Assembly: GCA_948566455.1 (NCBI GenBank)
Contig: CAOYQO010000008.1
Span: 72,353 to 136,352 of the forward strand
Reading direction: 5' to 3'
DNA: 64,000 nucleotides
From: an uncultured Phocaeicola sp.
Lineage (GTDB): Bacteria; Bacteroidota; Bacteroidia; Bacteroidales; Bacteroidaceae
Below, in pieces: positions 16,293 through 24,551 of this stretch. Both the position numbers and the translations under genes were made by a program. A model generated the notes under the pieces. That model was not told where the DNA came from, made no database searches, and worked only from the letters and a program-made list of their open reading frames with translations. How positions within the stretch are numbered: position 1 is the first letter of the stretch; every line of letters begins with the position of its first letter.

Positions 16293-16788
16293 AGTTATTC
16301 CATTTATTAAATTCCTCACGTATTCTTTTCCTTGCCCGGGACAGCAGTACACGAACATTTGTAGAATTCAACCCGGTCACTTGTTCTATCTCTTCGTAAG
16401 AGCATCCTTTGACGTCACGCAGGTTCACAATCCGTTGCTGCTGTTCGGGCAAGTGGGCGATGATATCTTTTACTTGCCGTACTTCGTCGCGCACTTCCAA
16501 GTTATCACTTTGAGAAACATCCTGCGCAGCAGTTAATTCTACCGTCTGCCTGGATAAGACATATTTTCCTGAACGAAGCAAATCAAAGCACATATTCTTA
16601 ACCAAAGTGACACTGAACGCTTCCGGATTGCTGATAACCGTCAATCCTTCTCGCTTATCCCATAGCTTCAGATAGGCTTCTTGAACCAGATCCTCCGCAT
16701 CGGCCGCATTCTCCAGTAGCCGATAGGCTACACAGTACAGCTTGCGGTGGTAAGGCAGAAACTCATTTTTAAAACTTTCAGCATCCAT
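16273..16788 (-). CDS. ECF-type RNA polymerase sigma factor
   Basis: 171 residues. Region 2 is at about 5-75 (AYRLLENAADAEDLVQEAYL, then KLWDKREG); region 4 at about 110-162 (LPEQQQRIVNLRDVKGCSYE, then QVTGLNSTNVRVLLSRARKR). It is the first gene of a three-gene operon with a membrane anti-sigma candidate and a DUF4252 protein. No TAnnTTTG promoter was found just upstream, which would fit autoregulation by an alternative sigma factor. Confidence 0.94.
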   Translation of the reverse strand: MDAESFKNEFLPYHRKLYCVAYRLLENAADAEDLVQEAYLKLWDKREGLTVISNPEAFSVTLVKNMCFDLLRSGKYVLSRQTVELTAAQDVSQSDNLEVRDEVRQVKDIIAHLPEQQQRIVNLRDVKGCSYEEIEQVTGLNSTNVRVLLSRARKRIREEFNKWNNYESRGN

Positions 16789-16887
16789 GGGCTTTTTCTG
16801 TATCTCAATCCTGTTATTTTTTGTATCTATTTGTTAGACGTAAAGGAACGGAACTTTGTTACAAAGGAAATGAATTTTATAAAAAAA

Positions 16888-16920
16888 ATGCGGCAAAAGA
16901 AAAAAACTTCTGCCGCACAC
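16888..16920 (-). terminator. yeiH terminator
   Basis: On the minus strand, TGCGGCAGAAG pairs with CTTTTGCCGCA and is followed by a long T-run, just after the YeiH stop codon. Confidence 0.85.
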
Positions 16921-16940
16921 CTTATTAATAAGTGGTTTCT

Positions 16941-17951
16941 TTAGAACCAATAAATATATGCCAGAGTACTTACGCTGATTGCAATCCATAGCAACACACC
17001 CTGAATAAGCGGTTTGATGCCCACTGTCTTTAATACATCACGTGAAAGGGAAGCTCCAATAAAGAACAGAGTGATAGTCAATGTCTTTCTGGCTAAACTA
17101 TTAATTCCCTCTCCTATCATAATTCCGGTTTCCGAGGAACTCAGCACATACGTATTGAATACCATAGCCAGAATGAAGAAGAAAATAAACCAAGGAATAC
17201 TGATTTTCTGTCCCTTACCTTTAAAGACGAAAGAAGTAATCAATGCCAGAGGAATAATCCACAAAGCACGTGTCAATTTAATAGTAGTAGCAATTTGAAG
17301 AGCTTCTTCGCCATAAGCAGCACCGGCACCCACTACAGAACTCGTATCATGTATAGCAATTGCTGCCCATGTTCCAAATTCCTGCTGGCTCATATCCAAG
17401 GCATGACCTATAACAGGAAAGATAAACAATGCGATAGCATTCAGAATAAAGATAGTTCCTAATGCTACGGACATCTCTGTATCTTTCGCTCTCAGCACAG
17501 GACCTACTGCTGCAATGGCACTACCGCCACAGATAGCCGTGCCGGAACTGATAAGATAGGAAGTGTCACGATCTACCTTTAAAAATTTACGACCGATAAA
17601 CCAACCGATAAGCATGGTACCCACTACTGAAATAACTGTGAACTCCATTCCTTCTTTACCGGAAGCCAGAGATGCCTGGAGATTCATTCCGAAACCTAGT
17701 CCTACCACTGAATATTGCAAAAGATATTTAGATACTTTCTTATTGAACTTTGGATGTGCCTGCCCACTCGACAAAGCAAATATTAATCCCAGGAACAAAG
17801 CGACAGGAGGTGTCACCCAAGTAGAATAACCGGGAATATAATCCAATAATAAGAAAACCGATAAAAGCACTACTAAAGACACATAAGTAATTTTGTTCTT
17901 CCGTTGAAGATATGCCAGAGTGCTTACACTCGCAGTTTGAATTGAAGCCAT
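16941..17951 (-). CDS. YeiH family putative sulfate exporter
   Basis: 336 residues with about 10 membrane helices, the UPF0324/Cons_hypoth698 family. Conserved segments include SSGTAICGGSAIAAVGPVLR and AAIAIHDTSSVVGAGAAYGE. The family is annotated as a putative sulfate exporter on limited evidence. The gene upstream on the same strand is a LysR regulator, the usual partner of yeiH-type genes. It has its own promoter at 17998-18005, so it can be transcribed apart from the regulator. Confidence 0.88.
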   Translation of the reverse strand: MASIQTASVSTLAYLQRKNKITYVSLVVLLSVFLLLDYIPGYSTWVTPPVALFLGLIFALSSGQAHPKFNKKVSKYLLQYSVVGLGFGMNLQASLASGKEGMEFTVISVVGTMLIGWFIGRKFLKVDRDTSYLISSGTAICGGSAIAAVGPVLRAKDTEMSVALGTIFILNAIALFIFPVIGHALDMSQQEFGTWAAIAIHDTSSVVGAGAAYGEEALQIATTIKLTRALWIIPLALITSFVFKGKGQKISIPWFIFFFILAMVFNTYVLSSSETGIMIGEGINSLARKTLTITLFFIGASLSRDVLKTVGIKPLIQGVLLWIAISVSTLAYIYWF

Positions 17952-17997
17952 AATTTTTCTTGTATATCAATATTTATATTATTTCTGTTTCCGGGTG

Positions 17998-18005
17998 CAA
18001 AGGTA
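17998..18005 (-). promoter_or_regulatory. yeiH promoter
   Basis: TACCTTTG on the minus strand, 46 bp before the start codon. Just upstream (about 18020-18034) lies ATACACCAATTGTAT, an inverted T-N11-A sequence of the kind LysR regulators bind. Confidence 0.75.
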
Positions 18006-18046
18006 GGCTTCTTTACCTATATACACCAATTGTATCTATTTATGTG

Positions 18047-18943
18047 CTATAACTTGTTGTTATGGTGTGTAGCAAACTGCATAAAGACTTGGGAGAGTCC
18101 ACTCTCCTGCCCCTGGGGTTGTGCAAAACTAAATTCACGAAGCATAGCCATATCTTTTATTTCGACAACACGCAACTGTCCGGCATAAAGTTCACGGGTA
18201 ATGGAACGAATGGAAACAATACCCATACAATCAGTATGTTCCAAAAAAAGTTTAATGCTTTCCGTACTGCCCAGATACATTAAAACCTGAAGAGACGATA
18301 ACTTTATATTATGTTGCAATAATGCCCTCTCAAAAACATCCAATGTACCCGATCCCCTTTCACGAAGCACCAAAGGAATATGAAGCAGTTCTTCGGGAGT
18401 AATTTCTTCACCGACCTGCAGTTTACTTCCCGTGCGTATCACAGCCACCAGCTCATCTTCAAGAAAAGTGGTGTATTTCAAATTGGGTAAGCGGAAAACG
18501 CCCTCCACCAATCCCAGGTCTATGCGGTGTTCCTGTAAAGCAGCTTCTATCTCGCGTGAATTACCATTCATCAGCGAAAGGTTTACTTGCGGGAATTTCT
18601 TAATGAAGCTGGCAAGTAATGGCGGCAAGACGTATTGAGCAATTGTAGTACTGGCCCCCAAACGCAGTTCTCCCGTATATTCGTTATGCAGCAGATGCAT
18701 TTCATATTCCAGTCGCTTATAATCTTCCAGAATACGCCCACAATGCTCCAGCAGCAACTTACCAGCTTCCGTCAAACTGATTTTACTACCTTGCCTATCA
18801 AACAGACGCGCCTGATAGGTACTCTCCAATTCTTGTATATGCTTTGTAATGGCAGGCTGACTGACAAACAACTCTTGCGAAGCTTTCGTGAAACTCAGAT
18901 TCTTCGCCACAGATTGAAATACTTTTAATCGAAAATCAGACAC
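18047..18943 (-). CDS. LysR family transcriptional regulator
   Basis: 298 residues. N-terminal winged HTH at about 1-60 (LSFTKASQELFVSQPAITKH); LysR substrate-binding domain at about 88-292 (ELRLGASTTIAQYVLPPLLA). It lies directly upstream of yeiH and faces the same way, with a T-N11-A site between them. This supports regulation of yeiH, probably in response to a small anion or sulfur metabolite; the effector is not known. Confidence 0.93.
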   Translation of the reverse strand: MSDFRLKVFQSVAKNLSFTKASQELFVSQPAITKHIQELESTYQARLFDRQGSKISLTEAGKLLLEHCGRILEDYKRLEYEMHLLHNEYTGELRLGASTTIAQYVLPPLLASFIKKFPQVNLSLMNGNSREIEAALQEHRIDLGLVEGVFRLPNLKYTTFLEDELVAVIRTGSKLQVGEEITPEELLHIPLVLRERGSGTLDVFERALLQHNIKLSSLQVLMYLGSTESIKLFLEHTDCMGIVSIRSITRELYAGQLRVVEIKDMAMLREFSFAQPQGQESGLSQVFMQFATHHNNKL

Positions 18944-18986
18944 GGAGTTAGTGATTAAGGATTAATAATAGATGATTAAAACAGAA

Positions 18987-19589
18987 CTATTCCAATTCTT
19001 CGGCTTTAACGCCTAACGCACGCATCATGGAATAACCCAATAAATCCCACTTACAACCAAGAGGATGAGCAGGTTCATCCATATTGAAAAGGAATACTTC
19101 TTTCGATTTTTCCGAATCAGCTTCCCTTAGATGCTCCTCAAGAACCTCCATAAGTTTAGCACCATAATCATCTATAAACGGAACCAGCATGAGACGCTTC
19201 ACATCAGCAGAATCGAGTGCTATATTCAGCAGATCAAGATAGAGATTCGCTCGGGAAACAAGTCCCTCAGAAGATACAGAAGTGAATGAAAACTCACCTA
19301 ACTGATTCGTAAATCCCACCCCATTTAAGTCTTTATTTAAATCTGCGGGATCACAATGAAGCAATTTATCAGTCTGCCCATCATGTACAAAAAGTACCCC
19401 GATATTGTTTTCTTTATCGCGAACACCAGAATCGAGTGCCAGATAAGAAGCCCATTCTTCCACATAGATATTTTGCAAGGGGCGTCCCAACTGTAATTCA
19501 AAGTATCTCTTTAAGTCCTTAACCACATCATTGAAATATGCTACATCCACCAGTATCACATTCTCTGCGAACTTTACATCTTCTGCCAT
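18987..19589 (-). CDS. Conserved Bacteroidales hypothetical protein
   Basis: 200 residues, soluble, without signal or membrane segments. It opens with NVILVDVAYFNDVVKDLKRY and contains YVEEWASYLALDSGV, VLFVHDGQTDKLLHC and FNMDEPAHPLGCKWDLLGYS. I recognise it only as a Bacteroidales-wide hypothetical (probably the DUF6621 type). It lies upstream of the LysR gene on the same strand, with a near-consensus -7 box (TATCTTTA on the minus strand, about 19618-19625). Confidence 0.7.
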   Translation of the reverse strand: MAEDVKFAENVILVDVAYFNDVVKDLKRYFELQLGRPLQNIYVEEWASYLALDSGVRDKENNIGVLFVHDGQTDKLLHCDPADLNKDLNGVGFTNQLGEFSFTSVSSEGLVSRANLYLDLLNIALDSADVKRLMLVPFIDDYGAKLMEVLEEHLREADSEKSKEVFLFNMDEPAHPLGCKWDLLGYSMMRALGVKAEELE

Positions 19590-19720
19590 AATATATTCTA
19601 TTCTATTTTTGAGGGATAAAGATACGATAATCCTTTTAACCCAGCATGAAAACTATTCAAAATTTTCCCGGTATGAACCAAATAAAAAGTTGAAATTCAC
19701 TCTTTTATATTTACATCCGA

Positions 19721-19832
19721 CTCAAGACGTTATTTGAGGTACCCTCAGTCGTTATGCAAGGGTATCTCAGTCGTTAAGTGAGGGTGCCTCAGTCGTTATG
19801 TGAGGGTACCTCAGTCGTTATGTTAGGCGCCC
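19721..19832 (+). repeat. Tandem array of about five 22-bp repeats upstream of clpB
   Basis: Four 22-bp units (19745-19832) of the type TCAGTCGTTATGTGAGGGTAC and a diverged 23-bp unit before them (19722-19744). Units 2 and 3 carry a CTCA...TGAG inverted pair. The array lies about 250 bp upstream of the clpB promoter, in a 558-bp intergenic region. The remainder of that region (19833-20080) is AT-rich and contains the palindromes GACATTTTGTC and TTTGTCACAAA near the promoter. Confidence 0.9.
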
Positions 19833-20082
19833 TCTTTTTAAGCACCTGATATACAACATGCTATAAATTGATATTTTTAACTTTTTCCCAAAAAATCGAA
19901 ATCTTCGAACAGAAAGGAATAGTAATTTATCTTTAAATTCATAACTAACTATGCACTTTTGAAGTAACCTTACCGCTATCTCATCTTAGTTTCGGCAAAA
20001 GTTATATAAATCCCGCAATACTATACAGACATTTTGTCATTACCACCCATTTATTAACTGTAATTTTGTCACAAATAGGCTA

Positions 20083-20099
20083 TTGGCAAATCTTTTGCG
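20083..20099 (+). promoter_or_regulatory. Sigma-54-like -24/-12 promoter of clpB
   Basis: TTGGCAAATCTTTTGCG: GG at 20085-20086 and GC at 20097-20098 with exactly 10 bases between them, the RpoN spacing, and TTGC as in the -12 consensus. The predicted start is near 20110, leaving a 38-nt leader with a strong ribosome binding site (AAAGGAGATATAAG). No TAnnTTTG box lies in this interval. Confidence 0.6.
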
Positions 20100-20147
20100 C
20101 CCGTTTAGGTGTTATTGAAAATGAAAAATAGAAAGGAGATATAAGAT

Positions 20148-22736
20148 ATGAACTTTAACAATTTTACCATTAAATCGCAAGAGGCTGTGCAAGAAGCACT
20201 GAACCTGGCCAAAAGCCGTGGACAGCAAGCCATCGAACCGGTTCATGTGATGCAGGGAGTAATGAAGGTAGGCGAAAACGTCACTAACTTCATCTTCCAG
20301 AAGCTGGGCATGAATGGTCAACAGATTGCACTTGTACTTGACAAACAAACTGACTCTTTGCCCAAAGTTTCGGGTGGAGAACCTTACTTGAGTCGCGAGA
20401 CAAATGAGGTATTCCAGAAAGCGACCCAATATTCCAAAGAAATGGGTGACGAGTTTGTTTCATTGGAGCATCTGCTGCTGGCATTGCTCACTGTAAAAAG
20501 TACTGTTTCTACCATCCTGAAAGATGCAGGAATGACGGAACGTGAACTTCGTAATGCCATCACCGAGTTGCGTAAAGGAGAAAAAGTGACTTCACAATCC
20601 AGTGAAGACACCTATCAGTCACTTGAAAAGTATGCTATCAACCTGAACGAAGCCGCCCGAAGCGGTAAGCTCGACCCTGTTATCGGTCGTGACGAAGAAA
20701 TCCGGCGTGTATTGCAGATTCTGAGCCGTCGTACCAAAAACAACCCTATATTAATAGGTGAACCGGGTACCGGTAAGACTGCCATTGTAGAAGGTCTTGC
20801 CCATCGTATTCTGCGCGGTGATGTACCTGAAAACCTGAAGAATAAACAAGTTTATTCACTGGATATGGGAGCATTGGTTGCCGGTGCTAAATATAAAGGT
20901 GAGTTCGAGGAACGCTTGAAAGCTGTTATTAATGAGGTGAAGAAATCAGAAGGAGACATAATTCTCTTTATTGATGAAATCCACACTTTGGTTGGTGCCG
21001 GAAAAGGTGAAGGCGCTATGGATGCCGCCAACATCCTGAAACCCGCACTGGCTCGTGGCGAACTGAGAAGTATCGGCGCAACGACCCTCGACGAGTATCA
21101 GAAGTACTTTGAAAAGGACAAAGCATTGGAACGCCGCTTCCAGATCGTGTATGTCAATGAACCGGATACGCTGAGTACCATCTCCATCCTGCGTGGTCTG
21201 AAGGAGCGTTATGAAAACCACCACCATGTACGGATTAAAGACGACGCCATCATTGCCGCCGTGGAGTTGAGTAACCGTTATATCACAGACCGCTTCTTAC
21301 CGGATAAGGCTATCGACCTGATGGATGAAGCCGCTGCAAAGCTGCGTATGGAAGTAGATTCCGTACCGGAAGAGTTGGATGAAATTTCCCGCAAGATCAA
21401 ACAGTTGGAGATTGAGCGCGAAGCCATTAAACGTGAAAACGATAAACCGAAACTGGAACAAATCGGCAAGGAACTTGCCGAACTGAAAGAACAGGAAAAA
21501 TCGCACAAAGCAAAATGGCAAAGTGAAAAGACATTGGTCAACAAGATACAACAGAATAAGGTTGAAATCGAAAACCTTAAATTTGAAGCTGATAAGGCGG
21601 AACGTGAAGGTGACTACGGCAAAGTAGCCGAAATCCGTTACGGTAAGCTACAAGCTTTGAACAAGGAAATCGAAGATACTCAAAAAGAACTTCACATGAT
21701 GCAAGGCGATAAAGCCATGATTAAGGAAGAAGTAGACGCTGAGGATATTGCAGATGTTGTATCCCGTTGGACAGGTATTCCGGTCAGCAAGATGTTGCAA
21801 AGTGAAAAAGACAAATTGTTGCATCTGGAAGATGAACTCCACCAGCGTGTGATTGGGCAGGACGAAGCTATCGAAGCTGTCGCTGATGCTGTACGCCGTA
21901 GCCGTGCCGGTCTGCAAGATCCGAAACGCCCGATTGGTTCGTTTATCTTCCTCGGTACTACCGGTGTTGGTAAGACAGAACTTGCCAAGGCTCTTGCCGA
22001 GTTCCTCTTCGATGACGAGTCTATGATGACGCGTATTGACATGAGTGAATATCAGGAAAAGCATAGCGTATCTCGTCTGGTCGGAGCGCCTCCGGGATAT
22101 GTAGGTTACGATGAAGGTGGCCAGTTGACCGAAGCTATCCGCCGTAAACCCTATTCAGTCGTACTGTTCGACGAAATAGAGAAAGCACATCCGGATGTAT
22201 TCAATATCTTACTTCAGGTATTGGACGACGGACGCCTGACGGATAATAAAGGACGTGTGGTAAACTTCAAAAATACCATCATTATCATGACATCTAACAT
22301 GGGTAGCGCTTATATCCAAAGTCAGATGGAAAAGCTGAATGGTACCAACAAGGAGCAGGTAATTGAGGAAACAAAGAAGGAAGTGATGAATATGTTGAAG
22401 AAAACTATTCGCCCGGAATTCCTGAACCGTATCGATGAAACAATCATGTTCCTGCCGCTGACTGAAAGCGAAATCAAGCAGATTGTGGTACTCCAGATAA
22501 AAAGTGTACAAAAGATGCTTGCCCAAAATGGCGTGGAATTGATATTGACGGAAGGAGCCATAGAATTCCTGACGAAGGTAGGATATGATCCGGAGTTTGG
22601 TGCTCGTCCCGTAAAACGGGCTATCCAACATTACTTGCTGAATGACTTGTCGAAGAAACTGTTATCTCAGGAAGTAGACCGTAGCAAACCGATTACAGTA
22701 GATGCCAGCGGTGAAAGATTGGCATTTAGAAATTAA
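20148..22736 (+). CDS. clpB: ATP-dependent disaggregase ClpB (Hsp104)
   Basis: 862 residues, full length. The N-terminal Clp repeat domain is at 1-150. AAA-1 has Walker A GEPGTGKTAIVEGLA and Walker B IILFIDEIHTLVGAGKGEGA. The coiled-coil M domain is at about 410-525. AAA-2 has LGTTGVGKTELAKALAEFLF and SVVLFDEIEKAHPDVFNILL. The presence of the M domain marks it as ClpB rather than ClpA/C. It rescues aggregated proteins with DnaK, which is encoded about 13 kb away and carries a similar sigma-54-like promoter. Confidence 0.99.
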   Translation: MNFNNFTIKSQEAVQEALNLAKSRGQQAIEPVHVMQGVMKVGENVTNFIFQKLGMNGQQIALVLDKQTDSLPKVSGGEPYLSRETNEVFQKATQYSKEMGDEFVSLEHLLLALLTVKSTVSTILKDAGMTERELRNAITELRKGEKVTSQSSEDTYQSLEKYAINLNEAARSGKLDPVIGRDEEIRRVLQILSRRTKNNPILIGEPGTGKTAIVEGLAHRILRGDVPENLKNKQVYSLDMGALVAGAKYKGEFEERLKAVINEVKKSEGDIILFIDEIHTLVGAGKGEGAMDAANILKPALARGELRSIGATTLDEYQKYFEKDKALERRFQIVYVNEPDTLSTISILRGLKERYENHHHVRIKDDAIIAAVELSNRYITDRFLPDKAIDLMDEAAAKLRMEVDSVPEELDEISRKIKQLEIEREAIKRENDKPKLEQIGKELAELKEQEKSHKAKWQSEKTLVNKIQQNKVEIENLKFEADKAEREGDYGKVAEIRYGKLQALNKEIEDTQKELHMMQGDKAMIKEEVDAEDIADVVSRWTGIPVSKMLQSEKDKLLHLEDELHQRVIGQDEAIEAVADAVRRSRAGLQDPKRPIGSFIFLGTTGVGKTELAKALAEFLFDDESMMTRIDMSEYQEKHSVSRLVGAPPGYVGYDEGGQLTEAIRRKPYSVVLFDEIEKAHPDVFNILLQVLDDGRLTDNKGRVVNFKNTIIIMTSNMGSAYIQSQMEKLNGTNKEQVIEETKKEVMNMLKKTIRPEFLNRIDETIMFLPLTESEIKQIVVLQIKSVQKMLAQNGVELILTEGAIEFLTKVGYDPEFGARPVKRAIQHYLLNDLSKKLLSQEVDRSKPITVDASGERLAFRN

Positions 22737-22756
22737 ACCTAAAAAAACGAAGATAA

Positions 22757-22813
22757 AAAAGGCTGTCTTGTTTCTGGATGAAATGTACTTCAGAACTAAC
22801 AAGACAGCCTTTT
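22757..22813. terminator. clpB terminator (bidirectional)
   Basis: A 16-bp perfect stem, AAAAGGCTGTCTTGTT (22757-22772) with AACAAGACAGCCTTTT (22798-22813), and A/T runs on both sides. It also ends the convergent small gene. Confidence 0.9.
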
Positions 22814-22814
22814 C

Positions 22815-23051
22815 TTATTTTATAGCGAGCTGCTTAACAACCGGTGTGGATAGGGGATGCGTCACAACCAACACATAATCTCCTGCGCATGGCAAATCAA
22901 AAGAAATTTGTTCCTCTTTCGCCTGCTTTACATCAATCACCTTTCCCCGGATATGGTATAAACAAAGCGTAGCGTTAGGCAACACTCCACCTACATATAT
23001 CTTACCAGCAGTTTTATCTACCTGTACTGTTACGCTCTTATGCTCTTCCAT
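22815..23051 (-). CDS. Small beta-rich hypothetical protein
   Basis: 78 residues. The pattern resembles the short C-terminal beta-sandwich of DUF3244 or secretion-sorting domains: VTVQVDKTAGKIYVGGVLPN followed by LCLYHIRGKVID, then FDLPCAGDYVLVVTHPLSTP. It has no signal peptide, which is odd for that fold. It may be a shortened remnant of a longer exported protein or a real small cytosolic protein. No promoter box was found before it, and a terminator-like hairpin (23101-23181) lies just upstream. Confidence 0.5.
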   Translation of the reverse strand: MEEHKSVTVQVDKTAGKIYVGGVLPNATLCLYHIRGKVIDVKQAKEEQISFDLPCAGDYVLVVTHPLSTPVVKQLAIK

Positions 23052-23100
23052 CTTATCATTGCCAACCTCAAGTTCCCCCTCAAGGCAGTAAATTCATAAT

Positions 23101-23356
23101 AAAAAAGCGTGGGAACTGTTGTTATTATTGTACCTGGGGCTCTGGACTGCCACTATTCAAATAATATACAACAACCCACGCTCCGAACTATATATACATG
23201 TGCATATACAACAGAGCATGAACGTTTGTTGTCTATTATCCTTGAATAGCGTGAAATTGTCCAGATTTCAAGTACAAGATAATATTAAACGCTTTTATCT
23301 ATAATTATCCTTCAATTATTGTAAAGGGAGGCCACTACCTACCCTGCATTTCAGGA
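23101..23356 (-). ncRNA. Candidate structured non-coding RNA
   Basis: A minus-strand -7 box (TACCTTTG, 23363-23370) is followed by about 255 nt with no plausible minus-strand reading frame and then a large hairpin (23107-23181; GCGTGGG/CCCACGC outer stem, TGTTGT/ACAACA and TATTATT/AATAATA inner stems, GGC/GCC near the tip) with a six-T tail (23101-23106). It does not match tmRNA, RNase P or SRP RNA landmarks. A 6S-like or Bacteroidales-specific RNA is possible but was not recognised. Confidence 0.55.
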
Positions 23357-23362
23357 TGGCAA

Positions 23363-23370
23363 CAAAGGTA
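23363..23370 (-). promoter_or_regulatory. Promoter of the candidate non-coding RNA
   Basis: TACCTTTG on the minus strand, with TTTTGAT upstream as a loosely spaced -33 candidate. It lies just after the DUF5606 terminator and has no coding gene of its own downstream. Confidence 0.6.
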
Positions 23371-23403
23371 TAAAAAAAGTAATCAAAATTAAAACTACAG
23401 CAT

Positions 23404-23448
23404 AAAAAAAAGCGAATTATCCGGGATGTCCCGCATAATTCGCTTTTC
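23404..23448 (-). terminator. DUF5606 gene terminator
   Basis: Stem AAAAGCGAATTAT/ATAATTCGCTTTT around a GC-rich tip, followed on the minus strand by a T-run. Confidence 0.9.
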
Positions 23449-23475
23449 TATGAAAAGAATAGCTTATTTTTAAAT

Positions 23476-23907
23476 TTATTCTTCTGTTTTTTCTTCAGTA
23501 GCTTCAACTTCTGCAGCCTCTTCGAAATCAGTCATTCCGCAAGCAACTAACAGGTTGTACCAGGAAATAAGTTTTTTGATATCCGTCACATATACACGGT
23601 CGCGATCGAAAGTAGGCAGAACCTCTCCCAAATAAGCGCGAAGGTCATCAGCAGTGGCTTTTTTCAGATCCATCACTACAGCTGCACCGTTTTCTTTCTT
23701 TTTCATGGCTAGTAATACATCTTTCAAAGGCACATCGTCCGTATCCGTATACATGGCAATATCGCCCAAAGATATTATTTTCTCGTTACCATAAGCAGGG
23801 AAACGTTTCTTGTCTGTAAGTGATTCTACAATCAACATATTTCTACCTTGTGAAATGAGCTTATACAATCCCGGTTTACCGGAGATAGACAAAATAGTCT
23901 TCAACAT
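23476..23907 (-). CDS. DUF5606 domain protein
   Basis: 143 residues. It starts MLKTILSISGKPGLYKLISQ and contains LISWYNLLVACGMTDF near the end, the Bacteroidetes DUF5606 pattern. It is cytosolic with an acidic C-terminal tail rich in Glu. Function unknown. It sits 29 bp after coaE on the same strand but has its own promoter inside the 3' end of coaE, so it can be expressed alone. Confidence 0.85.
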   Translation of the reverse strand: MLKTILSISGKPGLYKLISQGRNMLIVESLTDKKRFPAYGNEKIISLGDIAMYTDTDDVPLKDVLLAMKKKENGAAVVMDLKKATADDLRAYLGEVLPTFDRDRVYVTDIKKLISWYNLLVACGMTDFEEAAEVEATEEKTEE

Positions 23908-23936
23908 AGTATGTTCTATTTTTTATTAGTAATATT

Positions 23937-24551
23937 TTATTTTTTCGGTGGGCAAAGGTAAGCAATATTTTTAGATAGAGAAGTTATTAGTTCTAAAACC
24001 TGCGGAATTAACGGAGTTTCACCGTCGTTTACAATTACAAAATCAGCCTGGATACGCTTATCTTCATCACTCATCTGGCTACGAACACGACGTTCCACCA
24101 ATTCCCGCGGAGCAGTATTACGCTGCATGGCACGGGTTATACGGATTTCCTCGGGTGCATATACCATAATTACGGCATCTACTTCACCTGCAAATCCGGC
24201 TTCAATCAGAATTGCAGACTCCATCCCTACTATCGGATATGCATCGTATCGCTTTACCCATTGATGAAAATCATCCCGCACCCGTGGATGAATAATACCG
24301 TTTACAGTACGGATATGTTCGGGGTTACCAAATATATAGGAAGCAAGCAAGGTTTTATTCAACTCTCCATCGGTATAAATATCTTCTCCCAGTAAAGATA
24401 TCAGTTCCCGGCGAATCAAAGAGTCCGAAACAGTCAGGCGCTTGGATTCAATATCCGAGATATAAACAGGGACACCCATCACTTCCAATAGTCGGGAAAC
24501 TACACTTTTTCCACTACCGATTCCACCAGTTATACCTATCTTAATTGCCAT
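23937..24551 (-). CDS. coaE: Dephospho-CoA kinase
   Basis: 204 residues from the ATG at 24551 (MAIKIGITGGIGSGKSVVSR), preferred over a start 7 codons upstream because the P-loop should lie at the N-terminus. Other landmarks: VYISDIESKRL after the P-loop, and HPRVRDDFHQWV. It phosphorylates dephospho-CoA at the 3' hydroxyl, the last step of CoA synthesis. The start overlaps the stop of the YbbR-like gene by 11 bp, so it is translationally coupled in the nusB-downstream operon. Confidence 0.95.
   Translation of the reverse strand: MAIKIGITGGIGSGKSVVSRLLEVMGVPVYISDIESKRLTVSDSLIRRELISLLGEDIYTDGELNKTLLASYIFGNPEHIRTVNGIIHPRVRDDFHQWVKRYDAYPIVGMESAILIEAGFAGEVDAVIMVYAPEEIRITRAMQRNTAPRELVERRVRSQMSDEDKRIQADFVIVNDGETPLIPQVLELITSLSKNIAYLCPPKK
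23953..23960 (-). promoter_or_regulatory. Internal promoter for the DUF5606 gene
   Basis: TACCTTTG on the minus strand inside the last codons of coaE, 46 bp before the DUF5606 start. Confidence 0.7.

Noticed and set aside
19721..19832. CRISPR array
   Set aside because: The units are directly joined 22-bp repeats with no unique spacers and no cas genes nearby.
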